Source: an uncultured Ellagibacter sp.
GTDB taxonomy: Bacteria; Actinomycetota; Coriobacteriia; Coriobacteriales; Eggerthellaceae
Reading direction: 5' to 3'
Length of the DNA: 64,000 bases
Assembly (NCBI RefSeq): GCF_934643285.1
Contig: NZ_CAKUBT010000001.1
Span: 268,090 to 332,089 of the forward strand
Each line of letters opens with the position of its first letter. The first letter of the stretch is position 1. The position numbers and the translations under genes were made by a program. The notes under the pieces are model-generated. The model was not told the origin of the DNA. It was given only the letters and a program-made list of their open reading frames with translations, and made no database searches. This document shows, piece by piece, positions 53,845 to 59,674 of this stretch.

Positions 53845-54900
53845 ATGAGCAACGAAGACAGCTTCCTCGCATCGAAGAAGCGCAGTGACGAAATCCGCGC
53901 CGACCTGGCCGTGCATCCCGAGAAATACCTCATGCTCACCGGCGACCGACCCACGGGCCGCCTGCATCTGGGACACTACTTCGGGACGATCAGGGAACGC
54001 GTGGCGCTGCAGAACCTCGGCGTCCCCACCCGCGTCGTCATCGCCGACTATCAGGTGATCACCGACCGCGACACGACCGCCAATATCGCCGACAACGTGC
54101 ACAACATGGTGATCGATTATCTGGCCTGCGGAATCGACCCCGAGAAGACCATCATCTTCACGCATTCGCACATTCCCGCGTTGAACCAGCTCATGCTCCC
54201 CTTCCTCTCGCTTTGCACCGAAGCCGAGCTCGAGCGCAACCCCACGGTGAAAGCTGAGCAGGAGGCGTCGGGGCACGCGCTCACGGGCCTGCTTTTGACC
54301 TACCCCGTGCACCAGGCGTGCGACATCCTGTTCTGCAAGGGCAACATCGTGCCCGTCGGCAAAGACCAGCTGCCGCACATCGAGCAGACGCGCCAGATCG
54401 CGCGCCGCTTCAACGAGCGCTATGCACAGGTGTTCCCCGAGCCCGAAGGCCTTCTGACCGACGCCGTTTTGATCCCCGGGCTTGACGGCCGCAAGATGTC
54501 GAAGAGCTACGGCAACGCCATCAGCCTCTCGGCGACGGCGGAGGAGACCGCGAAGCTCATCAAGAAGTCGCAGACCGACTCCGACCGCAACATCACCTTC
54601 GATCCCGACAATCGCCCCGGCGTGTCCGCCCTGCTCACCACCGCGGCGCTTTGCACCGGGCGCACGGAAGTCGAGATCGCGGAGGAAATCGGCGACGGCG
54701 GCTCGGGCACGCTCAAGAAGTACGTCACCCAGAGCGTGAACGACTACCTCGCGCCCATCCGCGCGCGCCGCGAGGAGCTTATGCAAGACCCGGCGTATAT
54801 TGCCGACATCCTGGCAGACGGCAACCGCCGCGCGAACGAGATCGCGAACGAAACGCTTGGCGAGGTTCGCGAGGCCATGGGTATGGTCTACACCGCCTAG
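53845..54900 (+). CDS. trpS: tryptophanyl-tRNA synthetase
   Basis: This 351-residue class I synthetase begins with the Rossmann LMLTGDRPTGRLHLGHYFGT (HLGH is the HIGH motif) and has KMSKS in LDGRKMSKSYGNAIS. The C-terminal helical domain completes it. Length is normal for bacterial TrpS. ATG 53845 follows AGGGAGAGAAGAACCC. A TATACT-like -10 lies at 53782 and 53790. It is convergent with tRNA-Met and terminated by the hairpin at 54921-54964. Confidence 0.97.
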   Translation: MSNEDSFLASKKRSDEIRADLAVHPEKYLMLTGDRPTGRLHLGHYFGTIRERVALQNLGVPTRVVIADYQVITDRDTTANIADNVHNMVIDYLACGIDPEKTIIFTHSHIPALNQLMLPFLSLCTEAELERNPTVKAEQEASGHALTGLLLTYPVHQACDILFCKGNIVPVGKDQLPHIEQTRQIARRFNERYAQVFPEPEGLLTDAVLIPGLDGRKMSKSYGNAISLSATAEETAKLIKKSQTDSDRNITFDPDNRPGVSALLTTAALCTGRTEVEIAEEIGDGGSGTLKKYVTQSVNDYLAPIRARREELMQDPAYIADILADGNRRANEIANETLGEVREAMGMVYTA

Positions 54901-54920
54901 ACTGCAAGACGCAGAGCATG

Positions 54921-54964
54921 AAAAAACGCCGTCGAGGTTTCTCGGCGGCGCTTTACTTTTTATG
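54921..54964. terminator. bidirectional terminator between trpS and tRNA-Met
   Basis: GCCGTCGAG (54928-54936) and CTCGGCGGC (54941-54949) form a 9-bp stem (one G-U). Plus strand: GCTTTACTTTTT follows. Minus strand: a T6 run follows. Confidence 0.8.
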
Positions 54965-55037
54965 GTGGGCCCACCCGGATTCGAACCGAGAACCAAAGGA
55001 TTATGAGTCCCCTGCTCCACCGTTGAGCTACAGGCCC
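54963..55037 (-). tRNA. tRNA-Met (anticodon CAT; Ile2 not excluded)
   Basis: A 75-base tRNA with encoded CCA, 5' GGGCCTG acceptor and anticodon loop CTCATAA. Acceptor base 1 pairs with 72 and the anticodon stem lacks the three G-C pairs of an initiator, so it is elongator-type. CAT could also be the lysidine-modified Ile tRNA. Confidence 0.88.
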
Positions 55038-55053
55038 GTTTTGCACTTGGACT

Positions 55054-55079
55054 ATTGTACCCGAAAGCTGAGCAGTCAA
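55054..55079 (-). promoter_or_regulatory. promoter-like region for tRNA-Met
   Basis: On the minus strand TTGACT (55079-55074) and TACAAT (55059-55054) occur, but spacing is only 14 bases. Confidence 0.35.
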
Positions 55080-55112
55080 GGAAATTTCATATATCCGCAT
55101 TGCAGGCAGACA

Positions 55113-55232
55113 TTACCCCACCGCCTTGGCAACGGAGTTGACCAGCACGGCGCGCGCGGTCGCCCCCTACTGCGGGTCGACCTGCGCCTGCTGCGGCTGC
55201 TGCCCGTCCTGGGCCTGGGTCGCGTCTTCCAT
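55113..55232 (-). pseudogene. short prophage-remnant reading frame broken by an amber codon
   Basis: From ATG 55232 (RBS AAGGAGG) the frame reads MEDATQAQDGQQPQQAQVDP, then TAG, and then GATARAVLVNSVAKAVG before TAA at 55113-55115. The text continues naturally past the stop (one 39-residue product if read through). The fragment lies with other prophage debris. Function unknown. Confidence 0.5.
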
Positions 55233-55274
55233 GCCTGCCTCCTTCTCGCGCCGTGCGGGGCACGTCCTTGTATG

Positions 55275-55299
55275 AAAAAAGCCACCCGTGCGGATGGCT
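55275..55299 (-). terminator. intrinsic terminator upstream of the short prophage remnant
   Basis: Stem GCCACCC/GGATGGC (one G-U) followed on the minus strand by a T6 run (A6 at 55275-55280). Confidence 0.75.
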
Positions 55300-55359
55300 T
55301 GAATCAACGAAGGCCCCGAAGAGCATGCGGCGATAGCTATTCGATTGTGTTGGGCGCGA

Positions 55360-55728
55360 TTAGATACGCGATGTTGCCGCCTGGATGGCCGCAGAGAGCG
55401 CGACCTCGAATGCGTGCCCGGCAAAGTCCTTCGCCTTGCGCATACGCGAGTTCTCGCTCACGAAGATCGCCCCATCCATCGTGATGGCCGGGTCGGACAT
55501 GACGGCAAGGCTCGGCGAGTCGATGACGACGCCCGAGAAGCCGTCGAAAGCGAAGCCCTCGACGTACCCCTTCGACTGGAGGCTCTTGGCGACCGCGCCG
55601 AAATACGCCTCGTTGCATCCGACGAGCTGTCGCAGCGCTGCGATGTCGACCTTCTTGCCGTTCTTCATGCACCGGTAGAGATACGAGAGAATCTTGAAGG
55701 CTAAAACTTCGAAATCATCTGATGCCAT
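55360..55728 (-). CDS. YjcQ-like phage protein
   Basis: This 122-residue protein begins MASDDFEVLAFKILSYLYRC and continues GKKVDIAALRQLVGCNEAYF. It resembles the YjcQ family of small phage and integrated-element proteins with a winged-helix-like core. ATG 55728 follows AAAGGAGGAACGC. It lies 43 bases downstream of tRNA-Leu, a common phage integration site. A role in phage or host regulation is possible but unproven. Confidence 0.72.
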   Translation of the reverse strand: MASDDFEVLAFKILSYLYRCMKNGKKVDIAALRQLVGCNEAYFGAVAKSLQSKGYVEGFAFDGFSGVVIDSPSLAVMSDPAITMDGAIFVSENSRMRKAKDFAGHAFEVALSAAIQAATSRI

Positions 55729-55771
55729 GCGTTCCTCCTTTGCAAAGCTCAACGGCCTTACCTGCAATAGT

Positions 55772-55858
55772 TGGTCGGGGCGGCGGGATTCGAACCCGCA
55801 CGGGCCTGCGCCCGCCAGCCTCTGAAACTGGCGCGTCTGCCTGTTCCGCCACGCCCCG
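55772..55858 (-). tRNA. tRNA-Leu (anticodon CAG)
   Basis: An 87-base class II tRNA with encoded CCA, acceptor CGGGGCG/CGCCCCG, anticodon loop TTCAGAG (CAG) and a long variable arm. No terminator lies between it and the YjcQ-like gene. Confidence 0.93.
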
Positions 55859-55869
55859 ATGTTGTGATA

Positions 55870-55924
55870 AAATTTCCTTGCACCCAGAGGGAGCCCAGGC
55901 GACCTGAGCCAGAGTAGCCCAATG
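55870..55924 (-). repeat. inverted repeat between tRNA-Leu and the phage head gene remnant
   Basis: GCACCCA and TGGGTGC flank the segment 55880-55914, with TTATTTTTT following on the plus strand. On the minus strand it would follow the 55930 gene. Possible terminator. Confidence 0.4.
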
Positions 55925-55929
55925 GGTGC

Positions 55930-56859
55930 TTATTTTTTCAACTCCTCTATTCGCTTACCATTCGTAAGATAGATTCTCTCGATATAAGGGTCGTCGAGTA
56001 ATTGCGACAATGCTGCTTCAGCGGTATTGAACGTCATCGGGGATTCACTGATATCAACCATGAACACAGGCCCCTGTCTTGGTATCTTTTCGGTAATCCT
56101 TCGCTTCATCTTCTTAACGCTCGCGCTTTTAATCTGCTTCATATCGCATGTAACCCCTCCGACTCCGATATCGGAAGTGTTTCCGTCGGTTTCGATATGT
56201 TTGAAGTCACAGCGAAATTCAATAGGCATCCCTAGCTGAGACAGCCAATAGACCTCCATGACCTCCTTTGGCATCGGGACAACGTAATCCTCCGTCTTTA
56301 TCACGTTTGCTGGATTCAACGATGCAAGGTAGTTGCCAATCGTGGCTCTATACATATCGACGTTGTCGTGATCAGTCCACACTCGAACCGCAGCAGCGGT
56401 ATCATTTTCGAAATCGCCCGAAAACTGTACTAGCTCCCTCGATTCGCGTCGTGCGTTTTCGATGCGCGTCCACCTTCGCAGTTCATCCTTTGGGTCGTGT
56501 CCATGAACCAGCGTGGCCATGGGGTCGTCCTCGAAGCTCGGGACCACCTTGCAGTCGCATCCGCGGTGGAAGTGCCTCCACTCGCCCGCGGTCTTGCGCG
56601 AGTGGTAGACCGCGCCGCGGCTCGCGAGCATGAGGCAGAACGTGCAGGTCTCGGTGCCCGTCGGCACGCGGGCGAACATCGCGCCCTTGTCCCTGTCGCG
56701 CCCGACGTTTGCGATGATCGTCTCGTTGAGGCTGCGGAAGGCGTCGTTCCTGGCGAACTCGCCGCACGCCCTCGCGAGCGCCGCGTCGCCCTCCTTCGCG
56801 AGCTTCTTCGCCTGGTAGCGCGCCACGTCGTCCACCGACCCCGGCTCGTAGACCGTCAT
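55930..56859 (-). CDS. phage minor head protein fused to a nuclease-like C-terminal domain (prophage remnant)
   Basis: Residues 1-125 match a phage minor-head (MuF/VG15-type) segment with CTFC-x-ML at 72-78 and HRGCDC at 98-103. Without the ATG the same frame extends upstream through DDKAAGFASQWYDYRAEQGG to a TAG at about 56950, so the N-terminus is broken. Residues 150-309 are a different, AT-richer domain with Asp239-x-Lys241 (TCDMKQIKSAS) and IPRQGPVFMVDIS. This recalls the restriction-endonuclease-like fold of CDI/MuF toxins. No immunity gene follows (71 bases to tRNA-Leu). Activity is unproven. Confidence 0.65.
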   Translation of the reverse strand: MTVYEPGSVDDVARYQAKKLAKEGDAALARACGEFARNDAFRSLNETIIANVGRDRDKGAMFARVPTGTETCTFCLMLASRGAVYHSRKTAGEWRHFHRGCDCKVVPSFEDDPMATLVHGHDPKDELRRWTRIENARRESRELVQFSGDFENDTAAAVRVWTDHDNVDMYRATIGNYLASLNPANVIKTEDYVVPMPKEVMEVYWLSQLGMPIEFRCDFKHIETDGNTSDIGVGGVTCDMKQIKSASVKKMKRRITEKIPRQGPVFMVDISESPMTFNTAEAALSQLLDDPYIERIYLTNGKRIEELKK

Positions 56860-56956
56860 GGTGACGGCCTGCCCGAGCCTCGCGCCGCCCTGCTCGGCGC
56901 GGTAGTCGTACCACTGCGACGCGAACCCCGCCGCCTTGTCGTCGTACGCCTACACC

Positions 56957-57148
56957 TCAGCCCTCCATGATGAGCTTCGCAGCCTCGCGCTTCTCGGCGA
57001 CGAAGGCCCCCTCGCGGGAGCGGCACCAGCCGAGGACGCGCTGCTCCACGGCGGAGGCAGCGCCGTCGCTGATCCTGGTTGACGCGACGATATTCGGCAT
57101 CACGACTTTTGAGAGAATTGCCCAGCACTGAAGCGACATGAGCGTCAA
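56957..57148 (-). pseudogene. prophage-remnant reading frame upstream of the head protein
   Basis: A 63-residue frame ends AVEQRVLGWCRSREGAFVAE-KREAAKLIMEG. It is of unknown family, probably the tail of a neighbouring phage gene. It stops 7 bases before the broken head-protein frame. Confidence 0.35.
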
Positions 57149-57223
57149 AGGGTGCGCGTCTTAGTACGCACCCCTGTTAGGCCCATGCTTATCACGAACG
57201 ATTTCTTTTCTTGGAGGTTTGCG

Positions 57224-57319
57224 ATGTCTGCCAGCGGCAACGCCCCCAGGCGCGACGAACTCACAACAGGAGCAATCGCGAGCCTCGCTCTCGGGACAGC
57301 TGCGACATCATGGAAATGA
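57224..57319 (+). CDS. 31-residue reading frame with strong ribosome site, Tat-like N-terminus
   Basis: ATG 57224 follows GGAGGTTTGCG. The product begins MSASGNAPRRDELTTGAIAS and ends LALGTAATSWK. The RR and Ala/Leu/Gly stretch look like the first part of a twin-arginine signal, possibly a truncated Tat-substrate gene. It may be a real small protein or a relic. Confidence 0.3.
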   Translation: MSASGNAPRRDELTTGAIASLALGTAATSWK

Positions 57320-57339
57320 ATTCAATTCAAAATGCAAAA

Positions 57340-57375
57340 GAACCCGTCGAGAGGACCTTTGCCCTCGACGGGTTC
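57340..57375 (-). terminator. terminator of tRNA-Asn
   Basis: A perfect 12-bp stem (GAACCCGTCGAG 57340-57351 with CTCGACGGGTTC 57364-57375) is followed on the minus strand by TTTTGCATTTTG. Confidence 0.8.
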
Positions 57376-57389
57376 GAACAATTTCAAAA

Positions 57390-57464
57390 TGGCTCCCCGG
57401 GTAGGATTCGAACCTACAACCCTCCGGTTAACAGCCGGATGCTCTGCCGTTGAGCTACCGAGGA
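57390..57464 (-). tRNA. tRNA-Asn (anticodon GTT)
   Basis: A 75-base tRNA with encoded CCA, acceptor TCCTCGG/CCGGGGA, anticodon loop CTGTTAA (GTT). Confidence 0.95.
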
Positions 57465-57506
57465 ATCTGCCAATCAGTTGCGCTCTTTCCGAACGCGCAA
57501 GATAGT

Positions 57507-57534
57507 ATTATACCCATCTCATCAGTCGGCGCAA
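57507..57534 (-). promoter_or_regulatory. promoter of tRNA-Asn
   Basis: On the minus strand TTGCGC, 16-base spacer, perfect TATAAT (57512-57507). Confidence 0.65.
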
Positions 57535-57613
57535 GACCCAATTTCAACTTTTTTGACAAGCGCGGGCATTCGGAATCCCAAGCCTTGCCAAGAGGGCCCC
57601 TACGCAGGTTGTC

Positions 57614-59164
57614 CTACTTCTTAATGGCGGAATAGCTTTCCTTCAGCATGTCGATCGCATGACCAACCATTTCCTCCGCCGAGCCGGGCATGAAGTTCGT
57701 CTTCGAGGCCTGCTTGCCGCTCTGGTCGAAGCCTTCCTGGTCAGGGAGATAGCCTTGCACCGAATCGCCGTCGAAGCTCACCCAGTTCTGCATGATGTTG
57801 TGCGCGTACGGCGAATCGGCCCTGATGTCTTTCAGGGACTGGATGTTCATCTCTGGCTTGACGCCCGTAATCGCGACATCGTCGATCGCGAACACCGAGA
57901 CGTCGGTCGTGCACGTCGGCTTCGATTCGGACTGCACATACTGGAAGACCTTCGGGTCGGGACCAGATTTCAGCTTGTCCTTGTCGAGCTGCTTGTACTC
58001 GAACTTCTCGTTAGAGTACGAAACGACGTGGACATCGCCGCACGAAATCGCGTTTGCGGTATCGACCACGGAAACGCCGAGGCGGCTCGATGCGACATCG
58101 AGCATAAGCCACGCCGCCTCGTTGTCGAAAAATCCCTTCTTGTATTCCAGGCCGCCCTTCGAACCCGCAACATAATTGTATTCGGCGCGAACGCTGCCCC
58201 ACTGATCGCCCGTGCAGCCAGCGAAGTAAATCGCCACCGTATCGCCGCCGTAGTATTCCTCGACGAATCGCTCGGAAAGACCAGCGATATCGCAGGTAAT
58301 CTGGCGTCCCGTAGGATCGATCTCGGAGTTCATCTGGTTCTCGAGCGTGCCCGAGGCCATGTTGACGGTGTAGAGAATCGCGATCGGCTTGCCGTCGGTA
58401 CCCTCGAAGCGCAGCACGGGCAGCACGTGATCGGTGTTGCCGTTGTCGTTGGACACCTGGTTCCAGCCGTCGGCAGTCTCGTAGCAGCGATTGGTGTTGG
58501 CATAGGTCACGCCCTCGCCAAAGCCGAACTTCGCGTCCTTCATACCGGCCAGCGCCGCCTTGCACGCTTCCTCGATCGCGTTATTGATCGCATCTTGATT
58601 GATATCGTGCGGCGCGCTCAAGACGTGCGGGTTGTGATACCACTGTTTGTCAGCGGAAACGCCCGTCAGCGACTCGATAAGCTTCTTGTCGTCGTCGATG
58701 TTCACCGGGTTCACATGCTCGATTGACGAGATAGCGTACTTCTCGCCGTTGAACTCGAGCAAAACAATCGAGAACCGCAGGTCATGCCCCTCGTGAACAT
58801 TGGTGTAATACCCCTCGGAGTGAACGAAATCGGGAGTCCCCTTCGCCTGCCCCGCTTGGGTGTTGCCCTCATCGATCGGGCAGTACTCATCGAGCTTGAT
58901 CGCGGCATGCCCTGCGCCCACTCGAAGCAAACCCGCCTCGAGCTTCGCGAAGTCGATCGCCGTGGACTGCTCTGCTTTGCCAGAGCCGCCGCCCGACTCC
59001 GCCCTCGACGCGCAGCCACCGAGTGCGGCGGTTCCCGCCATGCCGATTCCGGCAAGCAGCGCGGCCTTGGCGAACCCCCTGCGGGAAAGCGTACGCTCGT
59101 TTGAGCGAACCTCTCCCCCGATTCCGTTTGCGTCGACATCGAGCGCTTGAGACTTGCAATCCAT
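57614..59164 (-). CDS. Tat-signal lipoprotein with neutral/alkaline-ceramidase-like hydrolase domain
   Basis: This 516-residue protein has a Tat signal (TLSRRGFAKAALLAGIGMAG, Arg28-Arg29) and lipobox LGGC with Cys51, so it is exported folded and anchored. The mature part reads like the neutral/alkaline ceramidase family: LRVGAGHAAIKLDEYCPIDE, then NPHVLSAPHDINQDAINNAI, VLPVLRFEGTDGKPIAILYT, and IYFAGCTGDQWG. Those enzymes hydrolyse amide bonds of ceramides; whether the metal and catalytic residues are complete is unclear to me. ATG 59164 follows GAGAGAGGAGAGGGTA. It is divergent from the molybdoenzyme operon. Confidence 0.72.
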   Translation of the reverse strand: MDCKSQALDVDANGIGGEVRSNERTLSRRGFAKAALLAGIGMAGTAALGGCASRAESGGGSGKAEQSTAIDFAKLEAGLLRVGAGHAAIKLDEYCPIDEGNTQAGQAKGTPDFVHSEGYYTNVHEGHDLRFSIVLLEFNGEKYAISSIEHVNPVNIDDDKKLIESLTGVSADKQWYHNPHVLSAPHDINQDAINNAIEEACKAALAGMKDAKFGFGEGVTYANTNRCYETADGWNQVSNDNGNTDHVLPVLRFEGTDGKPIAILYTVNMASGTLENQMNSEIDPTGRQITCDIAGLSERFVEEYYGGDTVAIYFAGCTGDQWGSVRAEYNYVAGSKGGLEYKKGFFDNEAAWLMLDVASSRLGVSVVDTANAISCGDVHVVSYSNEKFEYKQLDKDKLKSGPDPKVFQYVQSESKPTCTTDVSVFAIDDVAITGVKPEMNIQSLKDIRADSPYAHNIMQNWVSFDGDSVQGYLPDQEGFDQSGKQASKTNFMPGSAEEMVGHAIDMLKESYSAIKK

Positions 59165-59674
59165 TACCCTCTCCTCTCTCCCCGGGCAGCGATTCCGCCC
59201 CTTGCGAAATCCCGTCACACGAGGAACCTACCTTTATGGTGAGGAAGGAAAAGGATGAGCGCATCGGCTGAAAAGATGAAACTTAAGGGTCCAAATAGAA
59301 CGCCAGTAAAGCCACCAGGCGGACCGCGTAGCAGAGCAGCCGAAATTCAGCGAACCAGCCCTTCTTCGGCTGTCCTCACCAAAGAGGCGCTCGCACAGGC
59401 ATCCTTGCTTTACGGCGCCATTGAACCAGGTCGCAACCTCATACCAATGGGCTGACCGCCTATTGGGGTAATTCCAATCTACTGAAATCCATCTTCTCAT
59501 CTTTTATCGGGGGTATGTCCTCATGCGCGCGGTGTAACTTCGCAGTCGTCGGAATCGCGCCGATCGTGAACGCAACCTGACGAGTGCGTGCGACGAGCGA
59601 CAGACCGCCGAGGAGAGCGGCAGCATAGAAAGACGAAACCGATCACGTATTCCGATTATGAAGGAGGAAACCCA
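59165..59674. other. 510-base divergent intergenic region
   Basis: Upstream of both the ceramidase-like gene (minus) and the molybdoenzyme gene (plus). I saw no convincing gene; a 66-codon plus frame at 59255-59455 (MSASAEKMKLKGPNRTPVKP) with AAGGAAAAGG before its ATG is not family-like. Promoters for both sides must lie here. The region is AT-richer than the coding sequence and may bind the regulator of the operon. Confidence 0.55.

Noticed and set aside
54963..55037. tRNA-Met as initiator tRNA
   Set aside because: Acceptor base 1 pairs with 72 and the anticodon stem lacks the three G-C pairs of initiators.
59255..59455. 66-codon plus frame in the divergent intergenic region
   Set aside because: Low-complexity basic text with no family; only a modest purine run before its ATG.
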